The notes below the pieces were generated by a model. The model was given only the letters and a program-made list of their open reading frames with translations, did not search any database and was not told the origin of the DNA. A program made the position numbers and the translations under genes. From assembly GCA_963580455.1 (NCBI GenBank), contig OY756968.1, positions 24,707,996 to 24,771,995 on the forward strand: a DNA stretch of 64,000 nt, given 5' to 3'. The stretch comes from Euonymus europaeus (Eukaryota > Streptophyta > Magnoliopsida > Celastrales > Celastraceae). Positions 39,468 to 52,788 of this stretch are shown here, one piece after another (positions within the stretch are counted from its first letter, which is position 1; every line of letters begins with the position of its first letter).

Positions 39468-42400
39468 CAATCCTGGCGTTTCGGATTTTGATTTCAGAAC
39501 TCGTGGCTAGTAGGTCTCGTTTCACCTAGTTAGCCGCGAAATGTGGTTTCTTTACGTAAACGGTTTTATGAATATTCGTTGACTCCGAGTTCTGAATTCG
39601 GTGATTTTTAGCTTGATTTCACACTACATTTCGAGCTCTACAATCCTGGCGTTTCGGATTTTGATTTCAGAACTCGTGGCTTGTAGGTCTCGTTTCACCT
39701 AGTTAGCCGCGAAATGTGGTTTCTTTATGTAGACGGTTTTATGAATATCCGTTGACTCCGAGTTCTGAATTCGGTGATTTTTAGCTTGATTTCACACTAC
39801 TTTTCGAGCTCTACAATCCTGGCATTTCGGATTTTTATTTCAGAACTCGTGGCTAGTAGGTCTCGTTTCACCTAGTTAGCCCCGAAATGATGTTTTTTTA
39901 TGTAAACGGTTTTATGAATATCTGTTGACTCCGAGTTCTGAATTCGGTCATTTTTAGCTTGATTTCACACTAGTTTTCGAGCTCTACAATCCTGGTGTTT
40001 CGGATTTTGATTTCAGAACTCGTGGCTAGTTCGTCTTGTTTCACCTAGTTAGCCGCGAAATGTGGTTTCTTTACGTAAACGGTTTTATGAATATCCGTTG
40101 ACTCCGAGTTCTGAATTCGGTCATTTTTAGCTTGATTTCACACTAATTTTCGAGCTCTACAATCCTGGTGTTTCGGATTTTGATTTCAGAACTCGTGGCT
40201 AGTAGGTCTCGTTTCAACTAGTTACCCGCGAAATGTGGTTTCTTTTCGTAAACGGTTTTATGAATATCCGTTGACTCCGAGTTCTGAATTCGGTGATTTT
40301 TAGCTTGATTTCAAACTACTTTTCGAGCTCTACAATCTCGGCGTTTCGGATTTTGATTTCAGAACTCGTGGCTAGTAAGTCTCGTTTCACCTAGTTAGCC
40401 GCGAAATATGGTTTCTTTACGGAAACGGTTTTATGAATATCCGTTGACTCCGAGTTCTGAATTCGGTGATTTTTAACTTGATTTCACACTACTTTTCGAG
40501 CTCTACAATTCTGGCGTTTCGGATTTTGATTTCAGAACTCGTGGCTAGTAGGTCTCGTTTCACCTAGTTAGCCGCGAAATGTGGTTTCTTTACGTTAATG
40601 GTTTTATGAATATTCGTTGACTCCGAGTTCTGAATTCGGTGATTTTTAGCTTGATTTCACACTACTTTTTGAGCTCTACAATCCTGGCGTTTTAGATTTT
40701 TATTTCAGAACTCGTGGCTAGTAGGTCTCGTTTCACCTAGTTAGCCGCGAAATGTGGTTTCTTTACGTAAATGGTTTTATGAATATTCGTTGACTCCGAG
40801 TTCTGAATTCGGTGATTTTTAGCTTGATTTCACACTACGTTTTGAGCTCTCCAATCCTGGCGTTTCAGATTTTTATTTCAGAACTCGTGGCTAGTAGGTC
40901 TCGTTTCACCTAGTTAGCCGCGAAATGTGGTTTCTTTACGTAAACGGTTTTATGAATATCCGTTGACTCCGAGTTCTGAATTCGGTGATTTTTAGCTTGA
41001 TTTCACACTACATCTCGAGCTCTACAATCCTGGCGTTTCGGATTTTGATTTCAGAACTCGTGGCTAGTAGGTCTCGTTTCACCTAGTTAGCCGCGAAATG
41101 TGGTTTCTTTACGTAAACGGTTTTATGAATATTCGTTGACTCCGAGTTCTGAATTCGGTGATTTTTAGCTTGATTTCACACTACGTTTTGAGCTCTACAA
41201 TCCTGGCGTTTCAGATTTTTATTTCAGAACTCGTGGCTAGTAGGTCTCGTTTCACCTAGTTAGCCGCGAAATGTGGTTTCTTTACGTAAACGGTTTTATG
41301 AATATCCGTTGACTCCGAGTTCTGAATTCGGTGATTTTTAGCTTGATTTCACACTACATCTCGAGCTCTACAATCCTGGCGTTTCGGATTTTGATTTCAG
41401 AACTCGTGGCTAGTAGGTCTCGTTTCACCTAGTTAGCCGCGAAATGTGGTTTCTTTACGTAAACGGTTTTATGAATATCCGTTGACTCCGAGTTCTGAAT
41501 TCGGTGATTTTTAGCTTGATTTCGCACTACATCTCGAGCTCTACAATCCTGGCGTTTCGGATTTTGATTTCAGAACTCGTGGCTAGTAGGTCTCGTTTCA
41601 CCTAGTTAGCCGCGAAATGTGGTTTCTTTACGTAAACGGTTTTATGAATATTCGTTGACTCCGAGATCTGAATTCGGTGATTTTTAGCTTGATTTCACAC
41701 TACGTTTTGAGCTCTACAATCCTGGCGTTTCAGATTTTTATTTCAGAACTCGTGGCTAGTAGGTCTCGTTTCACCTAGTTAGCCACGAAATGTGGTTTCT
41801 TTACGTAAACGGTTTTATGAATATCCGTTGACTCCGAGTTCTGAATTCGGTGATTTTTAGCTTGATTTCACACTACATTTCGAGCTCTACAATCCTGGAG
41901 TTTCGGATTTTGATTTCAGAACTCGTGGCTAGTAGGTCTCGTTTCACCTAGTTAGCCGCGAAATGTGGTTTCTTTACGTAAACGGTTTTATGAATATCCG
42001 TTGACTCCGAGTTCTGAATTCGGTGATTTTTAGCTTGATTTCACACTACATCTCGAGCTCTACAATCCTGGCATTTCGGATTTTGATTTCAGAACTCGTG
42101 GCTAGTAGGTCTCGTTTCACCTAGTTAGCTGCGAAATGTGGTTTTTTTATGTAAACGGTTTTATGAATATCTGTTGACTCCGAGTTCTGAATTCGGTCAT
42201 TTTTAGCTTGATTTCACACTAATTTTCGAGCTCTACAATCCTGGTGTTTCGGATTTTGATTTCAGAACTCGTGGCTAGTAGGTCTCGTTTCAACTAGTTA
42301 CCCGCGAAATGTGGTTTCTTTTCGTAAACGGTTTTATGAATATCCGTTGACTCCGAGTTCTGAATTCGGTGATTTTTAGCTTGATTTCAAACTACTTTTC

Positions 42401-42581
42401 GAGCTCTACAATCCCGGCGTTTCGGATTTTGATTTCAGAACTCGTGGCTAGTAAGTCTCGTTTCACCTAGTTAGCCGCGAAATATGGTTTCTTTACGGAA
42501 ACGGTTTTATGAATATCCGTTGACTCCGAGTTCTGAATTCAGTGATTTTTAGCTTGATTTCACACTACATCTCGAGCTCTA
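39468..42581. repeat. Domain D 18-unit HOR, copy 1
   Basis: Eighteen units (3114 bp). Landmarks in order are ctacatttcg, cttgtagg/gtagacgg, gccccg or gtttttttatg, gttcgtcttg, gttacccgcg/cttttcgta, gaaatatgg/acggaaac, aattctggcg, aatgg, then eight units of mainly alternating catctcgag and cgttttgag ends, and a second gttacccgcg and acggaaac pair. Every unit has a counterpart 3114 bp downstream. Confidence 0.9.
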
Positions 42582-45500
42582 CAATCCTGGCGTTTCGGAT
42601 TTTGATTTCAGAACTCGTGGCTAGTAGGTCTCGTTTCACCTAGTTAGCCGCGAAATGTGGTTTCTTTACGTAAACGGTTTTATGATTATTCGTTGACTCC
42701 GAGTTCTGAATTCGGTGATTTTTAGCTTGATTTCACACTACATTTCGAGCTCTACAATCCTGGCGTTTCGGATTTTGATTTCAGAACTCGTGGCTTGTAG
42801 GTCTCGTTTCACCTAGTTAGCCGCGAAATGTGGTTTCTTTATGTAGACGGTTTTATGAATATCCGTTGACTCCGAGTTCTGAATTCGGTGATTTTTAGCT
42901 TGATTTCACACTACTTTTCGAGCTCTACAATCCTGGAATTTCGGATTTTTATTTCAGAACTCGTGGCTAGTAGGTCTCGTTTCACCTAGTTAGCCCCGAA
43001 ATGTGGTTTTTTTATGTAAACGGTTTTATGAATATCTGTTGACTCCGAGTTCTGAATTCGGTCATTTTTAGCTTGATTTCACACTAGTTTTCGAGCTCTA
43101 CAATCCTGGTGTTTCGGATTTTGATTTCAGAACTCGTGGCTAGTTCGTCTTGTTTCACCTAGTTAGCCGCGAAATGTGGTTTCTTTACGTAAACGGTTTT
43201 ATGAATATCCGTTGACTCCGAGTTCTGAATTCGGTCATTTTTAGCTTGATTTCACACTAATTTTCGAGCTCTACAATCCTGGTGTTTCGGATTTTGATTT
43301 CAGAACTCGTGGCTAGTAGGTCTCGTTTCAACTAGTTACCCGCGAAATGTGGTTTCTTTTCGTAAACGGTTTTATGAATATCCGTTGACTCCGAGTTCTG
43401 AATTCGGTGATTTTTAGCTTGATTTCAAACTACTTTTCGAGCTCTACAATCCCGGCGTTTCGGATTTTGATTTCAGAACTCGTGACTAGTAAGTCTCGTT
43501 TCACCTAGTTAGCCGCGAAATATGGTTTCTTTACGGAAACGGTTTTATGAATATCCGTTGACTCCGAGTTCTGAATTCGGTGATTTTTAACTTGATTTCA
43601 CACTACTTTTCGAGCTCTACAATTCTGGCGTTTCGGATTTTGATTTCAGAACTCGTGGCTAGTAGGTCTCGTTTCACCTAGTTAGCCGCGAAATGTGGTT
43701 TCTTTACGTAAACGGTTTTATGAATATTCGTTGACTCCGAGTTCTGAATTAGGTGATTTTTAGCTTGATTTCACACTACTTTTTGAGCTCTACAATCCTG
43801 GCGTTTTAGATTTTTATTTCAGAACTCGTGGCTAGTAGGTCTCGTTTCACCTAGTTAGCCGCGAAATGTGGTTTCTTTACGTAAATGGTTTTATGAATAT
43901 TCGTTGACTCCGAGTTCTGAATTCGGTGATTTTTAGCTTGATTTCACACTACGTTTTGAGCTCTACAATCCTGGCGTTTCAGATTTTTATTTCAGAACTC
44001 GTGGCTAGTAGGTCTCGTTTCACCTAGTTAGCCGCGAAATGTGGTTTCTTTACGTAAACGGTTTTATGAATATCCGTTGACTCCGAGTTCTGAATTCGGT
44101 GATTTTTAGCTTGATTTCACACTACATCTCGAGCTCTACAATCCTGGCGTTTCGGATTTTGATTTTAGAACTCGTGGCTAGTAGGTCTCGTTTCACCTAG
44201 TTAGCCGCGAAATGTGGTTTCTTTACGTAAACGGTTTTATGAATATTCGTTGACTCCGAGTTCTGAATTCGGTGATTTTTAGCTTGATTTCACACTACGT
44301 TTTGAGCTCTACAATCCTGGCGTTTCAGATTTTTATTTCAGAACTCGTGGCTAGTAGGTCTCGTTTCACCTAGTTAGCCGCGAAATGTGGTTTCTTTACG
44401 TAAACGGTTTTATGAATATCCGTTGACTCCGAGTTCTGAATTCGGTGATTTTTAGCTTAATTTCACACTACATCTCGAGCTCTACAATCCTGGCATTTCG
44501 GATTTTGATTTCAGAACTCGTGGCTAGTAGGTCTCGTTTCACCTAGTTAGCCGCGAAATGTGGTTTCTTTACGTAAATGGTTTTATGAATATCCGTTGAC
44601 TCCGAGTTCTGAATTCGGTGATTTTTAGCTTGATTTCACACTACATCTCGAGCTCTACAATCCTGGCGTTTCGGATTTTGATTTCAGAACTCGTGGCTAG
44701 TAGGTCTCGTTTCACCTAGTTAGCCGCGAAATGTGGTTTCTTTACGTAAACGGTTTTATGAATATTCGTTGACTCCGAGTTCTGAATTCGGTGATTTTTA
44801 GCTTGATTTCACACTACGTTTTGAGCTCTACAATCCTGGCGTTTCAGATTTTTATTTCAGAACTCGTGGCTAGTAGGTCTCGTTTCACCTAGTTAGCCGC
44901 GAAATGTGGTTTCTTTACGTAAACGGTTTTATGAATATCCGTTGACTCCGAGTTCTGAATTCGGTGATTTTTAGCTTGATTTCACACTACATTTCGAGCT
45001 CTACAATCCTGGCGTTTCGGATTTTGATTTCAGAACTCGTGGCTAGTAGGTCTCGTTTCACCTAGTTAGCCGCGAAATGTGGTTTCTTTACGTAAACGGT
45101 TTTATGAATATCCGTTGACTCCGAGTTCTGAATTCGGTGATTTTTAGCTTGATTTCACACTACATCTCGAGCTCTACAATCCTGGCGTTTCGGATTTTGA
45201 TTTCAGAACTCGTGGCTAGTAGGTCTCGTTTCACCTAGTTAGCTGCGAAATGTGGTTTCTTTATGTAAACGGTTTTATGAATATCTGTTGACTCCGAGTT
45301 CTGAATTCGGTCATTTTTAGCTTGATTTCACACTAATTTTCGAGCTCTACAATCCTGGTGTTTCGGATTTTGATTTCAGAACTCGTGGCTAGTAGGTCTC
45401 GTTTCAACTAGTTACCCGCGAAATGTGGTTTCTTTTCGTAAACGGTTTTATGAATATCCGTTGACTCCGAGTTCTGAATTCGGTGATTTTTAGCTTGATT

Positions 45501-45695
45501 TCAAACTACTTTTCGAGCTCTACAATCCCGGCGTTTCGGATTTTGATTTCAGAACTCGTGGCTAGTAAGTCTCGTTTCACCTAGTTAGCCGCGAAATATG
45601 GTTTCTTTACGGAAACGGTTTTATGAATATCCGTTGACTCCGAGTTCTGAATTCGGTGATTTTTAGCTTGATTTCACACTACTTTTCGAGCTCTA
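42582..45695. repeat. Domain D 18-unit HOR, copy 2
   Basis: Matches copy 1 unit for unit; 'cttttcgta' lies at 43355 and 45431 against 40241 and 42317. Differences are single bases, for example 'tatgattattcg' (42582), 'gtgactagtaag' (43447), 'gaattagg' (43620) and 'gattttagaac' (44139). The high identity over 3.1 kb implies a recent duplication. Confidence 0.9.
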
Positions 45696-48636
45696 CAATC
45701 CTAGCATTTCGGATTTTTATTTCAGAACTCGTGGCTAGTAGGTCTCGTTTCACCTAGTTAGCCCCGAAATGTGGTTTCTTTATATAAACGGTTTTATGAA
45801 TATCTGTTGACTCCGAGTTCTGAATTCGGTCATTTTTAGCTTGATTTCACACTAGTTTTCGAGCTCTACAATCCTGGTGTTTCGGATTTTGAGTTCAGAA
45901 CTCGTGGCTAGTTCGTCTTGTTTCACCTAGTTAGCCGCGAAATGTGGTTTCTTTACGTAAACGGTTTTATGAATATCCGTTGACTCCGAGTTCTGAATTC
46001 GGTCATTTTTAGCTTGATTTCACACTAATTTTCGAGCTCTACAATCCTGGTGTTTCGGATTTTGATTTCAGAACTCGTGGCTAGTAGGTCTCGTTTTACC
46101 TAGTTAGCCGCGAAATGTGGTTTCTTTACGTAAACGGTTTTATGAATATCTGTTGACTCCGAGTTCTGAATTCGGTCATTTTTAGCTTGATTTCACACTA
46201 GTTTTCGAGCTCTACAATCCTGGTGTTTCGGATTTTGAGTTCAGAACTCGTGGCTAGTTCGTCTTGTTTCACCTAGTTAGCCGCGAAATTTGGTTTCTTT
46301 ACGTAAACGGTTTTATGAATATCCGTTGACTCCGAGTTCTGAATTCGGTCATTTTTAGCTTGATTTCACACTAATTTTCGAGCTCTACAATCCTGGTGTT
46401 TCGGATTTTGATTTCAGAACTCGTGGCTAGTAGGTCTCGTTTCACCTAGTTAGCCGCGAAATGTGGTTTCTTTATGTAAACGGTTTTATGAATATCTGTT
46501 GACTCCGAGTTCTGAATTCGGTCATTTTTAGCTTGATTTCACACTACTTTTTGAGCTCTACAATCCTGGCGTTTTAGATTTTTATTTCAGAACTCGTGGC
46601 TAGTAGGTCTCGTTTCACCTAGTTAGCCGCGAAATGTGGTTTCTTTACGTAAATGGTTTTATGAATATTCGTTGACTCCGAGTTCTGAATTCGGTGATTT
46701 TTAGCTTGATTTCACACTACGTTTTGAGCTCTACAATCCTGGCGTTTCAGATTTTTATTTCAGAACTCGTGGCTAGTAGGTCTCGTTTCACCTAGTTAGC
46801 CGCGAAATTTGGTTTCTTTACGTAAACGGTTTTATGAATATCCGTTGACTCCGAGTTCTGAATTCGGTGATTTTTAGCTTGATTTCACACTACATCTCGA
46901 GCTCTACAATCCTGGCGTTTCGGATTTTGATTTCAGAACTCGTGGCTAGTAGGTCTCGTTTCACCTAGTTAGCCGCGAAATGTGGTTTCTTTACGTAAAC
47001 GGTTTTATGAATATTCGTTGACTCCGAGTTCTGAATTCGGTGATTTTTAGCTTGATTTCACACTACGTTTTGAGCTCTACAATCCTGGCGTTTCAGATTT
47101 TTATTTCAGAACTCGTGGCTAGTAGGTCTCGTTTCACCTAGTTAGCCGCGAAATGTGGTTTCTTTACGTAAATGGTTTTATGAATATTCGTTGACTCCGA
47201 GTTCTGAATTCGGTGATTTTTAGCTTGATTTCACACTACGTTTTGAGCTCTACAATCCTGGCGTTTCAGATTTTTATTTCAGAACTCGTGGCTAGTAGGT
47301 CTCGTTTCACCTAGTTAGCCGCGAAATGTGGTTTCTTTACGTAAACGGTTTTATGAATATCCGTTGACTCCGAGTTCTGAATTCGGTGATTTTTAGCTTG
47401 ATTTCACACTACATCTCGAGCTCTACAATCCTGGCGTTTCGGATTTTGATTTTAGAACTCGTGGCTAGTAGGTCTCGTTTCACCTAGTTAGCCGCGAAAT
47501 GTGGTTTCTTTACGTAAACGGTTTTATGAATATTCGTTGACTCCGAGTTCTGAATTCGGTGATTTTTAGCTTGATTTCACACTACGTTTTGAGCTCTACA
47601 ATCCTGGCATTTCAGATTTTTATTTCAGAACTCGTGGCTAGTTCGTCTTGTTTCACCTAGTTAGCCGCGAAATGTGGTTTCTTTACGTAAACGGTTTTAT
47701 GAATATCCGTTGACTCCGAGTTCTGAATTCGGTCATTTTTAGCTTGATTTCACACTAATTTTCGAGCTCTACAATCCTGGTGTTTCGGATTTTGATTTCA
47801 GAACTCGTGGCTAGTAGGTCTCGTTTTACCTAGTTAGCCGCGAAATGTGGTTTCTTTACGTAAACGGTTTTATGAATATCTGTTGACTCCGAGTTCTGAA
47901 TTCGGTCATTTTTAGCTTGATTTCACACTAGTTTTCGAGCTCTACAATCCTGGTGTTTCGGATTTTGAGTTCAGAACTCGTGGCTAGTTCGTCTTGTTTC
48001 ACCTAGTTAGCCGCGAAATGTGGTTTCTTTACGTAAACGGTTTTATGAATATCCGTTGACTCCGAGTTCTGAATTCGGTCATTTTTAGCTTGATTTCACA
48101 CTAATTTTCGAGCTCTACAATCCTAGTGTTTCGGATTTTGATTTCAGAACTCGTGGCTAGTAGGTCTCGTTTCACCTAGTTAGCCGCGAAATGTGGTTTC
48201 TTTATGTAAACGGTTTTATGAATATCTGTTGACTCCGAGTTCTGAATTCGGTCATTTTTAGCTTGATTTCACACTACGTTTTGAGCTCTACAATCCTGGC
48301 GTTTTAGATTTTTATTTCAGAACTCGTGGCTAGTAGGTCTCGTTTCACCTAGTTAGCCGCGAAATGTGGTTTCTTTACGTAAATGGTTTTATGAATATTC
48401 GTTGACTCCGAGTTCTGAATTCGGTGATTTTTAGCTTGATTTCACACTACGTTTTGAGCTCTACAATCCTGGCGTTTCAGATTTTTATTTCAGAACTCGT
48501 GGCTAGTAGGTCTCGTTTCACCTAGTTAGCCGCGAAATGTGGTTTCTTTACGTAAACGGTTTTATGAATATCCGTTGACTCCGAGTTCTGAATTCGGTGA
48601 TTTTTAGCTTGATTTCACACTACATCTCGAGCTCTA
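45696..48636. repeat. 17 units with an internal 10-unit duplication
   Basis: Units at 46042-47079 (six units, marked by 'cgttttacc', 'ttgagttcag'/'gttcgtcttg', tatgta/tatctg, 'gttttagat' and aaatgg) recur at 47772-48809, 1730 bp (ten units) away. The unit at 47599 is a recombinant: its start is the 'gtttcag/ttttat' type and from 'gttcgtcttg' onward it is the ggtgt type. The 'gattttagaac' unit at 47426 copies that at 44139, 19 units earlier. Confidence 0.83.
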
Positions 48637-51600
48637 CAATCCTGGCGTTTCGGATTTTGATTTCAGAACTCGTGGCTAGTAGGTCTCGTTTCACCTAGTT
48701 AGCCGCGAAATGTGGTTTCTTTACGTAAACGGTTTTATGAATATTCGTTGACTCCGAGTTCTGAATTCGGTGATTTTTAGCTTGATTTCACACTACGTTT
48801 TGAGCTCTACAATCCTGGCGTTTCAGATTTTTATTTCAGAACTCGTGGCTAGTAGGTCTCGTTTCACCTAGTTAGCCGCGAAATGTGGTTTCTTTACGTA
48901 AACGGTTTTATGAATATCCGTTGACTCCGAGTTCTGAATTCGGTGATTTTTAGCTTAATTTCACACTACATCTCGAGCTCTACAATCCTGCCGTTTCGGA
49001 TTTTGATTTCAGAACTCGTGGCTAGTAGGTCTCGTTTCACCTAGTTAGCCGCGAAATGTGGTTTCTTTACGTAAACGGTTTTATGAATATCCGTTGACTC
49101 CGAGTTCTGAATTCGGTGATTTTTAGCTTGATTTCACACTACATCTCGAGCTCTACAATCCTGGCGTTTCGGATTTTGATTTCAGAACTCGTGGCTAGTA
49201 GGTCTCGTTTCACCTAGTTAGCCGCGAAATGTGGTTTCTTTACGTAAACGGTTTTATGAATATTCGTTGACTCCGAGTTCTGAATTCGGTGATTTTTAGC
49301 TTGATTTCACACTACGTTTTGAGCTCTACAATCCTGGCGTTTCGGATTTTTATTTCAGAACTCGTGGCTAGTAGGTCTCGTTTCACCTAGTTAGCCGCGA
49401 AATGTGGTTTCTTTACGTAAACGGTTTTATGAATATCCGTTGACTCCGAGTTCTGAATTCGGTGATTTTTAGCTTGATTTCACACTACATTTCGAGCTCT
49501 ACAATCCTGGGGTTTCGGATTTTGATTTCAGAACTCGTGGCTAGTAGGTCTCGTTTCACCTAGTTAGCCGCGAAATGTGGTTTCTTTACGTAAACGGTTT
49601 TATGAATATCCGTTGACTCCGAGTTCTGAATTCGGTGATTTTTAGCTTGATTTCACACTACATCTCGAGCTCTACAATCCTGGCATTTCGGATTTTGATT
49701 TCAGAACTCGTGGCTAGTAGGTCTCGTTTCACCTAGTTAGCTGCGAAATGTGGTTTCTTTATGTAAACGGTTTTATGAATATCTGTTGACTCCGAGTTCT
49801 GAATTCGGTCATTTTTAGCTTGATTTCACACTAATTTTCGAGCTCTACAATCCTGGTGTTTCGGATTTTGATTTCAGAACTCGTGGCTAGTAGGTCTCGT
49901 TTCAACTAGTTACCCGCGAAATGTGGTTTCTTTTCGTAAACGGTTTTATGAATATCCGTTGACTCCGAGTTCTGAATTCGGTGATTTTTAGCTTGATTTC
50001 AAACTACTTTTCGAGCTCTACAATCCCGGCGTTTCGGATTTTGATTTCAGAACTCGTGGCTAGTAAGTCTCGTTTCACCTAGTTAGCCGCGAAATATGGT
50101 TTCTTTACGGAAACGGTTTTATGAATATCCGTTGACTCCGAGTTCTGAATTCGGTGATTTTTAGCTTGATTTCACACTACTTTTCGAGCTCTACAATCCT
50201 GGCATTTCGGATTTTTATTTCAGAACTCGTGGCTAGTAGGTCTCGTTTCACCTAGTTAGCCCCGAAATGTGGTTTCTTTATGTAAACGGTTTTATTAATA
50301 TCTGTTGACTCCGAGTTCTGAATTCGGTCATTTTTAGCTTGATTTCACACTAGTTTTCGAGCTCTACAATCCTGGTGTTTCGGATTTTGAGTTCAGAACT
50401 CGTGGCTAGTTCGTCTTGTTTCACCTAGTTAGCCGCGAAATGTGGTTTCTTTACGTAAACGGTTTTATGAATATCCGTTGACTCCGAGTTCTGAATTCGG
50501 TCATTTTTAGCTTGATTTCACACTAATTTTCGAGCTCTACAATCCTGGTGTTTCGGATTTTGATTTCAGAACTCGTGGCTAGTAGGTCTCGTTTCACCTA
50601 GTTAGCCGCGAAATGTGGTTTCTTTACGTAAACGGTTTTATGAATATCTGTTGACTCCGAGTTCTGAATTCGGTCATTTTTAGCTTGATTTCACACTAGT
50701 TTTCGAGCTCTACAATCCTGGTGTTTCGGATTTTGAGTTCAGAACTCGTGGCTAGTTCGTCTTGTTTCACCTAGTTTGCCGCGAAATGTGGTTTCTTTAC
50801 GTAAACGGTTTTATGAATATCCGTTGACTCCGAGTTCTGAATTCGGTCATTTTTAGCTTGATTTCACACTAATTTTCGAGCTCTACAATCCTGGTGTTTC
50901 GGATTTTGATTTCAGAACTCGTGGCTAGTAGGTCTCGTTTCACCTAGTTAGCCGCGAAATGTGGTTTCTTTATGTAAACGGTTTTATGAATATCTGTTGA
51001 CTCCGAGTTCTGAATTCGGTCATTTTTAGCTTGATTTCACACTACTTTTTGAGCTCTATAATCCTGGCGTTTCAGATTTTTATTTCAGAACTCGTGGCTA
51101 GTAGGTCTCGTTTCACCTAGTTAGCCGCGAAATGTGGTTTCTTTACGTAAACGGTTTTATGAATATTCGTTGACTCCGAGTTCTGAATTCGGTGATTTTT
51201 AGCTTGATTTCACACTACGTTTTGAGCTCTACAATCCTGGCGTTTCAGATTTTTATTTCAGAACTCGTGGCTAGTAGGTCTCGTTTCACCTAGTTAGCCG
51301 CAAAATGTGGTTTCTTTACGTAAACGGTTTTATGAATATCCGTTGACTCCGAGTTCTGAATTCGGTGATTTTTAGCTTGATTTCACACTACATCTCGAGC
51401 TCTACAATCCTGGCGTTTCGGATTTTGATTTCAGAACTCGTGGCTAGTAGGTCTCTTTTCAACTAGTTAGCCGCGAAATGTGGTTTCTTTACGTAAACGG
51501 TTTTATGAATATTCGTTAACTCCGAGTTCTGAATTCGGTGATTTTTAGCTTGATTTCACACTACTTTTCGAGTTCTACAATCTTGGCGTTTCGGATTTTG

Positions 51601-51750
51601 ATTTCAGAACTCGTGGCTTGTAGGTCTCGTTTCACCTAGTTAGCCGCGAAATGTGGTTTCTTTATGTAGACGGTTTTATGAATATCCGTTGACTCCGAGT
51701 TCTGAATTCGGTGATTTTTAGCTTGATTTCACACTACTTTTCGAGCTCTA
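48637..51750. repeat. 18-unit block, copy 1 of a displaced pair
   Basis: Eighteen units that recur at 56076-59189, exactly 43 units (7439 bp) away. Shared private markers are 'gcttaatttc' (48953 and 56392), cttttcgta (49929 and 57368) and 'cgttaactcc' with 'cgagttctac' (51514 and 58953). Its first half also repeats units from about 44.1-45.7 kb at 26-unit spacing (4498 bp). Confidence 0.87.
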
Positions 51751-52788
51751 CAATCCTGGCATTTCGGATTTTTATTTCAGAACTCGTGGCTAGTAGGTCT
51801 CGTTTCACCTAGTTAGCCGCGAAATGTGGTTTCTTTACGTAAACGGTTTTATGAATATCCGTTGACTCCGAGTTCTGAATTCGGTGATTTTTAGCTTGAT
51901 TTCACACTACTTTTCGAGCTCTACAATCCTGGAATTTCGGATTTTTATTTCGGAACTCGTGGCTAGTAGGTCTCGTTTCACCTAGTTAGCCCCGAAATGT
52001 GGTTTCTTTATGTAAACGGTTTTATGAATATCTGTTGACTCCGAGTTCTGAATTCGGTCATTTTTAGCTTGATTTCACACTAATTTTCGAGCTCTACAAT
52101 CCTGGTGTTTCGGATTTTGATTTCAGAACTCGTGGCTAGTTCGACTTGTTTCACCTAGTTAGCCGCGAAATGTGGTTTCTTTACGTAAACGGTTTTATGA
52201 ATATCCGTTGACTCCGAGTTCTGAATTCGGTGATTTTTAGCTTGATTTCACACTACATTTCGAGCTCTACAATCCTGGCGTTTCGGATTTTGATTTCAGA
52301 ACTCGTGGCTTGTAGGTCTCGTTTCACCTAGTTAGCCGCGAAATGTGGTTTCTTTATGTAGACGGTTTTATGAATATCCGTTGACTCCGAGTTCTGAATT
52401 CGGTGATTTTTAGCTTGATTTCACACTACTTTTCGAGCTCTACAATCCTGGCATTTCGGATTTTTATTTCAGAACTCGTGGCTAGTAGGTCTCGTTTCAC
52501 CTAGTTAGCCCCGAAATGTGGTTTCTTTATGTAAACGGTTTTATGAATATCTGTTGACTCCGAGTTCTGAATTCGGTCATTTTTAGCTTGATTTCACACT
52601 AATTTTTGAGCTCTACAATCCTGGTGTTTCGGATTTTGATTTCAGAACTCGTGGCTAGTAGGTCTCGTTTCACCTAGTTAGCCGCGAAATGTGGTTTCTT
52701 TACGTAAACGGTTTTATGAATATCCGTTGACTCCGAGTTCTGAATTCGGTGATTTTTAGCTTGATTTCACACTACTTTTCGAGCTCTA
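51751..52788. repeat. Six units of gtagacgg, gccccg and ggtgt types
   Basis: Six units (1038 bp) alternating between gcat/ttttat, gtagacgg and 'gtcattttt' types. One has 'ttttatttcgg', which also occurs at 52789, and one has 'gttcgacttg', found again at 62823. No complete HOR copy is visible. Confidence 0.8.
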
